Part shown: piece after piece, positions 1 through 12,900 of the stretch | Position numbering within the stretch: the first letter of the stretch is position 1 | Layout: every line of letters begins with the position of its first letter | Source: Bactrocera neohumeralis | Taxonomy: Eukaryota; Arthropoda; Insecta; Diptera; Tephritidae | Assembly (NCBI RefSeq): GCF_024586455.1 | Contig: NC_065923.1 | Location: 67,801,076-67,865,075, forward strand | Reading direction: 5' to 3' | Length of the DNA stretch: 64,000 nt | Program-made: the position numbers and the translations under genes | The notes under the pieces: generated by a model | The model's input: the letters and a program-made list of their open reading frames with translations, nothing else | Database searches by the model: none | Told to the model about the DNA's origin: nothing

Positions 1-763
1 ATATTATTCTAAATATATTTTATAAACACTATTTTGTCTCAAAAAAAAATTACTTATTTTCGTCAACATTCAGTTTTTAATTTTTTTTATTTGAAAAAAT
101 TAAAGTATCATTTTTTTTTAAAAATTTTTAATAAAAAAAATATTCAGTTTTATTTCTAAAAGTTGTTTGTTATAAATAAAAAATATATATACATATGTGA
201 CCTGGTCTGCGGAAAGGGGGTTTTGGTGTCAAAAAATCAATTTTCACGAGTTTTTTTTTTCACGAGTGGTTTATTTTTAACAGCGGTTTCCCAGAAAACT
301 AATTTTCGCACGTCACATATTTTCTTAGTTTTAATAAAATTTTGAGTTTTGAAAAAAATTGACGTTTAAATAAAATGAGTTTTCGAAAAAATTAAGTTTT
401 GAAAAAACTCTAGGTTTTGAAAAATTTTTATGGTTTTTGAAAAAATACAATATCCAAAATAAAAAAAAATAACAATTAATAAAATTTTGAGTTTTGAATA
501 AAATTGATTTTTTTAAATAAAATTTGAGTTTTTAAAAAAATTTAGGTTTGAAAAAAATTTTTACGATTTAAAAAAAAAATACTATTCGAAAATAAAAAAA
601 ATATAACGCACCAATAAAATTATTTATTCTCCAAAAATTTGATTATTTCCGACTTCAATTTAAAAAAATATGACACTAGTTAAGAATTTTTATGTATTTT
701 ATGTAGTTGTTCAATATTTGATGCACCAAAATTTATTTCGAAGCACTAAGCAATATCATTTAC

Positions 764-810
764 ATATACATATATGTATGTACATACATATGTATGTATG
801 TACATATATC
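764..810. repeat. ATAC/GTAT palindromic microsatellite
   Basis: Alternating catacata and tatgtatg tetranucleotide runs meet around ACATATGT centres, so the tract is nearly self-complementary. Similar tracts occur at about 1625-1665, 9570-9610, 31060-31105, 31165-31203, 31395-31435 and 61285-61340. This is visible directly in the sequence. Confidence 0.85.
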
Positions 811-837
811 TATAATTTTTCAAGACAATATAAATAT

Positions 838-1145
838 GGTAAATTATAAAAAATTTTAATAAAAAAAATTATATAAAAATTTTATTAAAAATTATATAAA
901 AATTTTATTAAAAAAATTATATAAAAATTTTATTTAAAAAAATTATATAATTATATAAAATTTTTTATGAAAAAATTATATAAAAAAAATTATATATTAA
1001 AAAAAATTATATTAAAATTTTATTTTTATTAAAAAAAATTATATATATTAAAAAAAAAATTGTATTAAAAAAAAATTATATAAAAATTTAAAAAAAAATA
1101 TAAAATTAATTGTATTAAAAAAAAATTATATAAAAATTTTAATGA
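838..1145. repeat. Degenerate tandem repeat, TTATATAAAAATTTTATTAAAA-like
   Basis: A block built from repeated units of about 20-30 bp with the core ttatataaaaattttatt, spaced by variable A runs. It is low-complexity DNA of slippage origin, with no coding content. Confidence 0.75.
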
Positions 1146-3164
1146 AAAAATATTTAAAGAAAATTCTAAAATAAGAATGGCACTAATAACCCAATAATAA
1201 TATAAGATAAAGATATTTTTACGAATCCGTTTCGAACGAAAAATGTAAAAACAAATTATGACACGAATAAGCCATTTAAAGCAAAGGAGCTGCATGCATA
1301 TTAGAGCAGGTCGATTACAGTGAGCTAAAAGGAAAAAGAAAAAAATCGCATATCAGGGAAATATTCTACGCATCATCCTTAGAGTCCTAAGAGACTATGA
1401 GTCTAAAACCGGTTTCAAGCCAGCGATGTTTAAGGCGAAGTTTGTTAGGGATTATAAAGATTTTCGTCAGTTTTTGAAATATTTCTTCAATTTATGACAT
1501 TCTATTGATCATTTGTCGGAATCAGCCAGATCGGACAATTATATCACATATCTCCCGTACCACCGATAATTCAGATTTTTTAAACCTCGCGATTTAATAG
1601 TAAAAAAAATCAACCTGCACTAATGCATACATATACCTACATACATACATACATACATATGTATGTGTATAAGTTCTTGATTTCTTCAAGAAGTATTATT
1701 GTTTTGGCATTCAGCAGTCTCTTGACGTTGTAAATGACAGATTTTGCTAACAGGCGTTTCAGACAGCCGTCTAATTGAGTCAATTAGCATTTTACATACA
1801 TATGCATAACAGTATAAACAATTGACTAAATAAACGGTACAGTTTCAATACGCTAAACATTTAAAATTGTCCATAAATGTTGTCAATATATATAAAATAG
1901 TGCCGTTATAAGCCAAAATTTTATACAAAAATCCACCAAATAATGCAAAAATGTCACAGAGAAGTATGCAACGTAATAGAAACAAGGAAAAAACTACAAA
2001 AAAAGTAAAATTCTGCATATGCCCATGCAAGAAGAAGCTAAAAATAGAAATATTCACAAAAAACTTAAAAGAAATAATGCAAAACCACAAATTATGAATT
2101 TTTTTTTTCAAGTATAAAAATTTTTTATTTTCACATTGGTTTGGATTGGGTGTATGTGTACGAGTGTGTAAGTGTATGTGTTTGTGTGTATTTATCTTTT
2201 AGGGTCACAGGCCAATTAAATTCTCTCATTAGCGATAAATTAAAAGTAAACAATTAAAGTAAATGTAATAAAAATCAAATAAAATGTATTAATGATGAAA
2301 AATAATTTTAAGTATACATATCTACGCATTTTTTACAGATTATACTATACATAGTTGTTGCAAATATATATAATTATTTTATATAAGTATTTAATTAAAA
2401 TTAAAATTTAGCTGAGCGCAGTTGCACAACGCGTTGCTTATTTCAAATTTTCATTTTTGTTTATATTTTCTTTTTGTTTGTTTGTTTTTCTCTCTTCATT
2501 TTCATTTACTATGTATGTATATAATAATAAAATATATTTATAGGCATATTTACAAGTGTTAAAAGTACAATATTTTATAACAAAACGCACACCACACACC
2601 AGCACTTGCGTCTCAGCGAGCAGCTTCCAACAAGAAACATAGCAGCAACAAGTGTATGCATGTATTTGTATGTATATATAATATATACAATATGAATGCG
2701 TGTGCGTGCGCATCGCGCTCATTCATTAATTATAACTTTAATTACAAGTATGTATGGGTGTGTTTATGATTTTTTTTATTTCATTGGGCTTTTTTTCATA
2801 TCTATATTTATATACATATGTATATACATATATATTGTTTTGTATGCATTATTTTGCTTTGAAACTTACTGTACTAACAATAAAAATCGTATAAACTACA
2901 TATTTACAAAATCTACGCGTGTACGTGCTTCCGTGCAGGTGTCAAATGCTGCGAGGCACAAAATTTTTATCTCATTTCCGAACAGCCACAGTAGCAGCAG
3001 CAACTAACTGTGGCGAGAAAGAAAATGTTGTAAATTTAATATTTTACTTCTGCACACTGTTTTTTTTTAATTGTGCCTTTTGCCAGTTTTTGTTGTTGTT
3101 TATATTCATAATTTCTGTAATTTTACTGAACTGTATGTATTTTTGGAAATTTTTGGAATATTTA

Positions 3165-3310
3165 TATTTTTTTATTTTGAAAAATTTATTATTTTTTTAT
3201 TTATTATATTTTTATTTTGAAAAATTTATTATTTTTTATTTTGGAAAATTTATTATTTTTTATTTTGAAAAATTTTTTATTTTTTTATTTTGAAAAATTT
3301 ATTATTTTTT
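3165..3310. repeat. Tandem repeat, about 25-bp unit (TTTTGAAAAATTTATTATTT)
   Basis: Five to six imperfect consecutive copies of a unit reading ttttgaaaaatttattattt plus a short T-rich spacer. Related, more diverged copies continue downstream through about 3360. Confidence 0.8.
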
Positions 3311-6050
3311 GAAACTTTTTTTTGAGAAATTTTTGTAATTTGCATTATTTTTAAAGTATTTTTCATAATTTTATAAAAAAAAATTTATTTTTTACTTTTA
3401 TTTTTCATAAAAAAAATTTTAAATTTATTATTATTTTTTAGTATAGTTTTGAAATTTTCATTAATACTAGAAAAAAATTATTGATTCTGCAGTTTATTAA
3501 TTTATAATACTTTTTTAAGTAATTTTCATTTTTATTTTTTAAGAAATGTTTGCAATTTTCATTACTTTATATAAAAAAAATTGTATTTCGCTGTTATTCT
3601 TTATAAAATTTTTAAAATTTTCTTTAATACTAAAAAAAATTTCTTTGATTTCGTATTTTTATTAATTTATAATAATTTCTTTTAGTATTTATAATTTTCG
3701 TTATTATTTTTTTAAGAAATTTAGTACCTTCATAACTATTTAAAAGAAATTGTTCTTTTTTAATAAATTTTTGTAGTTTTAAACATTTTGTAACAAATTT
3801 TTGAATTATTTTTAAATAATTTTTTGAATTTTTCATAATTGTTTTAAATAATTTTTTTGGTAATTTTTATAATAATTATTTTCATTAAATTATTTTTTTA
3901 TTTAACGAAAAATACAAAATTTGTTTAAATTAATAATAATAAAAAAAATTTTAATTTTTTAATAGCAATGTATTTCTTCATTATTATTTCTAAAAAAAAA
4001 ATTATTTTTCATTAAATAAAAAAATTTTATATTGAGAATTAAAAAAAAAATTAATTTTCAGGATATGTAATTTTCATTAAATCATAAAAAATGTAATATT
4101 ATTTATAAAAAAAAATCAATTGTAATTGTCATTGCTATTAAAAAAAAACCGTGAAAGCAACTGTCATTACTATTTCCTTAAAAAAAATTTTGAAATTTTC
4201 ATTAAATAAAAAAAAAAATTTATATTGATTATAAAAAATTTAAATATATGTAGTTTTCATTATGAATTTTTATATTTTTGCATAGTTGGCTATTGATTTT
4301 TACGTTTTTGTATATTTTGTAATAATTTGATTTCTCTTATTTTGTTATTTTTTTACAGTCTTGCGTATTTTATTATAATTTTTTAAAACATTTTTTTTTT
4401 GTAATGTTCATTATTATTTAAAATAAATTGTATTTTTCATTATTTTCTTTTTCTATTTAATTATTTTTTTATATTTTAATATAATTTTTCATATTTTATT
4501 ATATTTATTATTTTAAATTTTCAAAATTACATTTTATATTATTGCATTTTTTGTTATTGACTACATTTTTGTATATTTTCATTATTATTTAATACAAATT
4601 GTATTTTTCATTATTTTTTATATTTTATTATCATTTCTTATATCATGTTATTTTAATTTTTTTATAGTTTTTCATATTTTATTATAATTTTTGAATTTTT
4701 TTTTGTAATTTTTATTACTATTTAAAATAAATTGTAATTTTCATTATTTTTTTATATTTTTTTTTACTTTATTACTTTTTTATTTTATTTTATTCTTATT
4801 TTTTATATTTTTTGTTTACTTTATTACTTTTTATTTTATTTTATTCTTATTTCATTTACCATTTTTTATATTTTATTATTATTATTTTATATCTTATTAC
4901 ATTTTTTTTATTTTTTATTACTACTATTTTTTTGTTTTCAATTCGCTTACACCAATTAACATTTTCTATGCCTGCATAGAAAACGCGTGCAATAAAATTA
5001 AAAAAAGTACATTTATAGAAAAAATAATTTTAGTGCCAATGCAACAAAAAACGCCTGCACTTGCGCCTTGCTGACGCCAACACCGCCACACGCTTACTCG
5101 CTAACGCTACAACTACGACGCGGCCACAACACGCACTAGCGCACTAGCACTACCTACTGCTTTCTTCACATATTTACACATTTTATATTATTTATTAACT
5201 ATATTAACTGTTTAATTGGATATTATCTACATGTAGTTTAATTAAATTACTAAATATAATTATAATTATGTTTAGTTTTTTATTTTTATTTTTATAATGT
5301 ACATTTTTTATAAATATAGCGACGTAATTTTATAATTTCAATATTTAGTGGTTTTTTATTTTATATTTTTTTTTTGTTTGTTTGTTTAGTTTGATTGTGT
5401 ATAACAATATTTATGAACTAGTTGTTTTAAAACTACTTTTTAATTAACTTTTAAATTTAATTTTACTTTCAATACGTTTTTGAAAATGAAAAAGGTAAGC
5501 ATATATATAACAGTTTTTTAATTTACACATTTTATTTTTTATTAAATTACTATTATTTTGTACTTTTTTTTTAGAAATTTTACAACTTTTATTGTTTTTT
5601 ATTTTAATTTTACTTTTTTTGTTGTAGTTTTCTTCATAACTTCATATTTAAATTTCAATTTTGCTGCTGCGCTCACTTAGTAACTTAACTAGGCTAGTTG
5701 TGTTATTTTTGAAATAATTTCGTTTTTGCGTTTCGTTTATAGAAACATTAAATATGTATTTACGAGTAGTAGTAGTTTTATAAGTAGTTAAATTGTTGTT
5801 GTTAATTTTTCACGTTTGCTTTCTGCTATATTTGTTGCTTTTGTTTGTTGTAATGCACTTAATTGCACACAAAACGCAAAGAAAATAAAAGTAAAGGGAG
5901 TAAATAAAATATGTATTGAGTACATGTAGCAATGTTAGATAATGTGCAGAAAAATGTTTGAAAAGTAAAAAAAATGTTGAAACTGGGCTAAAAATAAGTT
6001 CGCTTAAAAACATTAATTCAAGTATAAACGCTAAAGAGGAGTGCAGCAGG

Positions 6051-6205
6051 TCATTTCTTCCCAGCTGATTTCAGTTTTTTATATGCAATTTGCTGCACTA
6101 AAATAACGCCAATGAGAAAAATACAAAACAAAATATATTTCAGAATTTTCCACAAGCAAGCGCTGGAATTCAGCACTTTACGCTGCATTAAAGTGTAATT
6201 AGCGT
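6051..6205 (-). CDS. Candidate terminal exon encoding a transmembrane tail (possible upSET 3' exon)
   Basis: On the minus strand a pyrimidine-rich acceptor (ATTCTTTTAG) is followed by 155 bases open to TGA at 6051-6053. The 50-residue product starts with ANYTLMQRKVLNSSACLWK. A hydrophobic helix follows (about ILKYILFCIFLIGVILV), then a basic tail ending KSAGKK. Local composition is richer in GC than the flanks. Its entry phase needs a donor that leaves one base. The upSET exons ending at 10489 and at 9961 (a GTGAGT donor just before the stop) both leave one base. Joining 9961 to 6205 gives a 12,624-base frame, a multiple of three (4,207 residues). No other minus-strand gene is visible that could own the exon. 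Alternatives are a terminal exon of an unseen nested gene, or a chance open stretch. Exon reality is moderately likely; ownership is uncertain. Confidence 0.45.
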
Positions 6206-6589
6206 CTAAAAGAATATTATTTAAAGTAAATAAGTAGAAAAGGAGACAAAACTAATGCCTAAAGGCAGCTTAGCGCTGCGCTCTTACGTTTTTATAACTA
6301 AAAGATAGTAATAAAATCAGGTAGTAATTAGTTAGTGTAGGCTGCAAGCGCACTAAGCGGTTTGGCACACTTTAAAAAATCGATAAATTGGGAGTAAAGC
6401 GCAAAATGTCAAGCAGAGTTTAAACGAGAAACGCGCAAAATAAGTTATATTTGCATTGAGTAACAACTTTATGCTTTGCGGCAGCCTTTTGTATAACATA
6501 AACACAAGATATAATTTTTCGATTTTTTTCTGTTTGAAAAATTATCAATTTTTTTTGAAAATCAATGCTTTGTTTTATATTTTAAAAAT

Positions 6590-6735
6590 TATTATTTTTT
6601 TAATTATTTTTATTAATTTTTTAAATTATTTTTCTTAATTTTTTAAATTATTTTTATTAATTTTTTAAATTATTTTTCTTAATTTTTTAATTATTTTTAT
6701 TAATTTTTTAAATTAATTTTCTTAATTTTTGATAA
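6590..6735. repeat. Tandem repeat, about 25-bp unit (TTTTTAAATTATTTTTATTAA)
   Basis: Six or so successive copies of ttttttaaattatttttatt alternate with a variant ending in cttaa. Alternation of the two variants suggests a roughly 50-bp higher-order unit. Confidence 0.8.
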
Positions 6736-8915
6736 TTTTTTTTTCTGAGTTCTTATTCTCTTTTTGTCTTATTTTTTCGCTTTTGATTTCAAACTCTTTA
6801 ACCGCATTAAACTTTCATTTCCATATACCCCACACGCCAGTGCATATACACCACACCATATTAAATTATAAGATATTATTCTTACACCTAAGCATTGCAG
6901 TCAGTAACTAAAAAACAAGTAATTCTTTGTATTTATATTAAAAAATTATTATTTACATTGACTTGTTCTTCGAGTTTTGCGCATTTGATTTTTTATTGCT
7001 TTTATTGTATAGTTTTAATTGCTATATAATACAAAAACAGCAGAAAATTAATTTAAAAAAATTAGCAAGTTTGATACGGTATTATATATGTTATATATAA
7101 ATAATGGCTTATCAACAGATAATTAAGAAACGAATGTTAAAAGAGAAAGTGAAATAGAGAAATTTTTGCAAACAGTAAATTATAACGCGCATGTAACGGT
7201 GTGTCGCAAGAAAGTGTTTGCTTTTTTGTTAAGAAAGTATTGTATCTACATGTACATACGTCTGTAGTAATGTCAACTGTTATTAGAAAATTCGGTGCTT
7301 TTAAGGAAACTATTATTTTTTCATTAATATTTTTCAACACAGCAATGCGTAGCTTTCAAAATTTTTCAACATTTTTATAGGTTTCAAAATTTAAGTGCAG
7401 TAATTAAGTAGCTAATGTAGCTCTACAGTTTTTCTGAATAAAATATAAGTATTTTGAATTTAATGTAAAGTTAGGTTATGTTATGCGCTCAGCAGTGACA
7501 AACTTTCTGTTTCCGACAATGCTAAAGAAGCTGGAAAATTGAAAAGCGTTTATTTTAACATTTATGGATTTTCGAAACTTTTGTAGCATATTTTTGAAGT
7601 CTTTTGAATATTTATAATAAATTTTTGAGAAATATTATGACTTAGTTTAATTTTTTATAATACACTTTTTTAATTTTTTTAAATTATTTTGCAAGAAATA
7701 TGTTTTTTTCATGAAAAATAATTTAATTCGAAGAATTAGAATATAATAGGAAAGTTTAATTTTTTTTAATGAAAATGTTTAATTTTTAAAACAAATTGTT
7801 TAATTATTTTGCAAGTTTTTAATTTTATGAATATAATAGGGAAAACTTTAAATTTTTTGAAAGATTATTATTTTTTTGCAAGAAATATTCTTAATTTCTG
7901 AAAAAAAAACAACATTCAATTTGAAGATTAGGAAAGGAAAAAGTTTAAATTTTTTACACATTTTTTACAAAAAAATTTTTAATTTTTCCAAATAATTTTT
8001 TTTTTAATTTTTTGCAAAAAAAAATATTTAATTATGAATTGGAAAAATTTAAAATTTTTTTGCAGGAAAAAATATTTACTTTTTGCAAGAAATTTTGAAA
8101 ATCATTAAAATAAATTTTTTAATTTGCGAAATAACTGTCTTAATTTTGAAAATTTAATTTAATAAATTTTAATTTTGAAATTTGAAAATTTTTCATATTT
8201 GAAGAGAAATATTTAATTTTGAAGAATTAGAATATAATGGAAAATTTTAAATTTTTAAAAGAAAATTTTTTTATAATCTTTTAAAAAACATTAAACTCTT
8301 AAAAAAATTTAAAATTTGATAAATTAGAATAAAATAAAATGTCAAAAAACAAAAAAAAAAAGATTAGCTGCCGCTTTTTGCAGTTACCGCCAATTTCAAT
8401 ATCCATTTGCAATTTTAAAGAAATTTTTTTGAAATTACTAGCAATTTTAAAGCAAAAGTTAAAAAATTAAAACAATTAAAATAATAAAAAATTAAAAAAA
8501 TATTTCGTAATTAATTTTTATCAAATAGTTTTTTATTTAAATTTTGAATAAATTTTTGGTTTAAGTATTTTTATTTATTTTGTTTTGGTATAAGTCTCAA
8601 AGCAAGAAAATTACACTTTTATACAGTTTTAGTATTGAAAAATATACAATTCAGAAATTTCCATTGAAATACTAATTTATAAATTAACTTTTTTATGGCA
8701 AATTGAACTCATAGTTTATATTAAAAAGTTTGGATAATTATGATATTAAAAAATAATTGTGTTAAAAAAAAAGTTTTTGAACATTTCGCAAATATTAAAA
8801 AATGCTATGCATAAAAATTTGAAAATTAAAACGCTAAACCAAAATTATGCTACAAAAATTTGTTTAAAACATTTTCAACGTTATAGCTTTTGTTGTAATA
8901 CATGCCAGTGCTTGA

Positions 8916-8983
8916 CCAGATATAAAACTGGTAGCATACCAGATATAAAACTGGTAGCATGCCAGATATAAAACCGGCAACAT
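8916..8983. repeat. Three-copy 23-bp tandem repeat (ccagatataaaactggtagc)
   Basis: Copies start at 8916, 8939 and 8962. The first two differ only at the last base and the third has a few substitutions (accggcaac). Each unit holds the short inverted pair ccag...ctgg around atataaaa, so each copy can form a small hairpin. Confidence 0.9.
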
Positions 8984-9943
8984 TTCGGCTAGATAGAAAT
9001 GGCTTTCGACGTTGTGTGTTTCAAAATTTTCACTGTTAATAATAGTTATTCAAAAGTGGCTACAAAATGTATGAAAATTAAATATTTCCTTGGCTTTATT
9101 TGCTACAAACACTTCAAATACTGTTTTTATTTGTTGTTGGTTGCAAAAATAATGCTTTAAGCTTTCTTGTAATTAACTAATATATTGATTTCTATCAATT
9201 ATTCACACGCACGCGGTAATTAACATTAATTAGGTATTATTTACATTTGCATTGAACTTCATTATTAATATTAGTTACCGTTAAACTAAAAACTTACGCT
9301 AATTCAAGGTTTCATTGTGTGTGAGTGTATGGGTGTGTATACGTAGCTAGAGGGGTGTAGTGGGGCGTTTTAGGAAATTGATTGATTTAACATTAATGTG
9401 TTTTTGTTGCGCACTGTTACACAGCAACATAGCTCATACATATATTTACTATATATAAAACGCTTCATCAACAGAATTTGTTATTATTGCTTTTCGATTC
9501 GTTAAGTTTACTTGTTTTACGCACTTTTTTTTGGTACTCTTTCTATTTTGTCTGTGCAATAAGCCAGTATATATACATATACATACATACATACATATAT
9601 GTACATGTGTGTATGCATTATTGAAGAATGCAACAGCAAACGAATTTTACAAAAACAATTCACAGTAGTCATAAAAAAGTTGTAGGTTAGGAATAACAGA
9701 ACCTTGTATTGCATTGAAACGAAATCAATTGTATATTGCATTTGTTTGCTCATGCGCCTCCGGTACGTGTACTTTAGTAGAAGAACTCTAGTTTTCGTTC
9801 TTGCTTGACTTATTAGCAACCTTACCAACACGTCTACGCTGTACTGTGTCTCACTACAACATATTAGCTGCCGCCGCGGCATACTTTTCCACCACATTAA
9901 CATCGTACATGTCGTCATTTATGCCTGTTACGCCTTTGTTCCC

Positions 9944-12900
9944 TCACGTCGCCGACTCACTGCCACATCGCGCCGCTACCAACACATCGTCTCTGGTCGG
10001 TGTGTCACCACGCGCTGCGTTGACATTCACACTTTTTGTCGCAGTTGTTGTTGTTTCTGGCTCATGCAGCCACTTATGGTTAGAGCTAGTCGTGCTGGTG
10101 GCACGTTTGCAGATGCTTGCACTGCTGCTGCTGCTGACAACACCACTGCGTTCGGGACTTGCCTCACGCGAAGAGGCGCGCGAAGTGGACGAGGATGATG
10201 AGGAGGAAGAAGAAATTTCCTCTAGACAATTGTCCAAATTGTCCGTGGACGAGATGCTGTTCGTACGGTTCACATAGAGATCACAGTCTGTAACGGTTGT
10301 TGGAATGAATGGTTGGTGAGTAATTTGTATAGCATTAAACACCAGTATTGTGTAAATTGAGCGGAAAGCACTTTTTCAGTTATGTTTTGTTGCACTTATA
10401 CTAGTTATATAATATCGGTTATATCAATGGTATGTATATTATTTTGCAGTGTATGAATGAATAGAATGTTGTGGAAATGTTCACTCACCTTTTTTGAGGT
10501 TCGCAAACTCACTTGCGGCGCTGCTCAGCGTTGCCACACTCTTCTTCATATTGCGCAATAGTTTTAAACGTTCGCAAAGCTTCTCTTGCTGTTTCTCAAG
10601 TAATGTGGGTGCTGCGCTAAATTGACCTAGTTAAAAATAAAATTGTATGCTATAATTATCTTCTTTTTTTTATGACAATTAATGTAAATAAGAATTGGGT
10701 AGCCATATTACAAAAAATTAATAAATTATTTTTATATTTAAATTTTATTTATTGCGAAACTTTTAATTAAAAAAAAAATAAAATTAATAAAATTAAATAA
10801 TTATTACTTTTTATTTTCTAATATTTTATTTTATTTTTTCATTGTTTTTTATTTTCTATTTTTTGATTGAAATTTCCTATTTTTTATTATTTCTGTTAGT
10901 AACATCTTTTATTTTATTTAATTTAAATTTTATTTATTTCGAAACTTTTAATTAAAAAAAAAATAAATTTATTTTAATTTAATTATTCTATTATTTTTTA
11001 TAATAATGTTTTTCTATTAGGTTTTCAGTTTCCATTAGTTCTTATTTTCTAATATTTTTTTATTCTATATTATTACTTTTTATTTTGTATTATGTTTTTA
11101 ATTGTCTAATATTTTATATTATTTTTCTATTACTTTGTTTTTTATTATTATTATTTTTTTAATTTTTCACAATCATTTTTTTATTTCATATAGTTTTTAA
11201 TAATGTTCTATAATTTTTTTATTTTCTACTTTTTAATTGAAATTTCATATTTTTGTTAGTAATATCTTTTATTTATTTTTATTTTATTTAAAAACTTTTA
11301 AACAAAAAAACATAAAAAATAAAATAAAAATCCTTTAATATAATAACTATTTATTATAGTTTTTTCTATTAGTTTTTTATTTTTCTTTTTTTATTTTCTA
11401 ATATTTTATTTCTCCACTCTTTTTTATTCTCTTTGCTTTTTATCCCCTATTATTTTTATTTTCTCTTGGATTTTTTCTATTTTTTTTATTTTTTATTTTT
11501 TTTTTTCATTTTTTATTTTATTTTTTATTTTTTATTTTTTTTTTTTTATTTTTTTTATTATTATTTTTATTATTTTTTATTTTTATTTTTTATTTTTATT
11601 ATATTTTATTATTTTTATTTTTTTTTTCTATTATTTTTTATTTTCTATTACTTTTTTTATTCATAATCATTTTTTATTTTATATTTTCTAATTGAAATTT
11701 TATTTTTTATTATTTTTTTGAATAAAATCTATTATTTTTTTAACTTTATTAATTATTTTATATCAAATTTTTTTGTTTTATAACTTTTTTTCTGTTTTTT
11801 AGTCCTTATTTTTGCGACCGTCCTTTTTGTACTTTTTTATCAATATTCTAATTACTCCCTTAATAAATTTTATTATTTTTAAACTTTTATTATACTTTTT
11901 CAATTAAGTTTTATATTTTTTTACTTATTTTTTTGAATTTATTAATTTATTGTTCGTTTAATTTTTAACAAGATTAATAACAAATGACAAAAAAAATGTT
12001 TAATTAAATATTTTATATATTTTATCACTTTATTATATTTCAAATTATTATTTAAATATGTTTAACCATTTGCTATAATTATTTACACATATTTTTGTTT
12101 AATTTTTTTTTAAATATTTTTCTATAAAATATTTATTTCATTTTATCACTTCATTATATTTTCAAATAATTATATTTTTATTTTAATGTCTCTTATGGCT
12201 TTCCCATAATTTCTACTATAATTTGCATATTTTTACTCACCTTTTCTGCCATCGTCTTCGTGGTTAACATTCGTCAACGAGTTATCGCTCACATTGCCAC
12301 AACTGCTGCTGCTGCCTGTGCTACTGTTCAACACTCCCGACACCTCATCATAAGACACGCTATGCCGCTGCTCTTTGTCGGAGCCGCTATGTCGACGCTT
12401 GCGTTCCGGCGAATTGAGTGTATACTTGTTGAGTGTTAGTGTTGTTGGCGATGCTGACAATTGTCGCGCCATCTCCTCGGGCGAAGCATTCACAATGCTA
12501 TTGTAAGCTTGCACGAAGCTGTTGTTCAACGAAGTGGGCGTCATATGTGCCGTTGGCGTCGTGGCCGTGCTACTAACCGCCGGTGGTTCGGGTGTTGATG
12601 GCGTTGTGCTGTCCGTTGATAATTGCATACGCTTACGATACTCATTGATGGAGAGCTTACGTTTTGGCGCCGGCGGCGGTTCGGGTGCATTTAGCTGCGG
12701 ATTGAGACGTGGATCGTGGCTAGCGGTTCTTGTGAGCGGCAATTTTAATGGTGTTGGCAATTTGTTGGCAACTGGCGACTCTAGTGGTGTTGCCACAGCA
12801 GTTATACTTTCAGCGGTGGACGCGCTATTGCTCGATGTGTTGTTGTTCGTTGTTTTGCTGGCCGCCCCCGTAGGACCACTGCCACCAATATAGGTGTGGG

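Larger units (their letters stand above)
1..6050. other. AT-rich intergenic region, no gene recognised
   Basis: About 6 kb of very AT-rich DNA with long A and T runs. I see no coding sequence: the open frames are short, hydrophobic or K/N-rich products of poly-T or poly-A composition. It contains simple repeats listed separately. A short GC-richer island at about 5040-5165 (cgcc, cgcgg and gcgcactag words) has no convincing frame on either strand and could be UTR or regulatory DNA. At about 1478-1565, words such as gatcggacaattatatcaca resemble the dispersed repeat seen at 44.27, 49.07 and 58.86 kb, but are badly decayed. Confidence 0.6.
6206..9943. other. Noncoding stretch downstream of the upSET stop (3' UTR and/or last intron)
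   Basis: AT-rich sequence between the 9944 stop and the candidate exon at 6051-6205. I see no coding exon. If the 9944 stop is used, the minus-strand 3' UTR begins here; an AATAAA (plus-strand tttatt at 9095-9100) could serve as its polyadenylation signal. If the 9961 donor is used, this is a 3.75-kb last intron. A small island at about 8365-8410 (agctgccgctttttgcagtt) has no splice-compatible frame that I could support. Confidence 0.5.

Noticed and set aside
8360..8415. Possible micro-exon on the minus strand (KLQMDIEIGGNCKK)
   Set aside because: The only usable acceptor puts an in-frame stop before this segment, so it cannot be spliced to upSET or to the 6051-6205 exon.
9801..10277. Plus-strand frame of 158 codons at the upSET 3' exon
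   Set aside because: It is antisense to the serine-rich exon (10287-9944), whose phase and splice sites fit the gene.
11433..11666. Frame of F/Y/I residues only
   Set aside because: Product of a poly-T intron; no protein has this composition.
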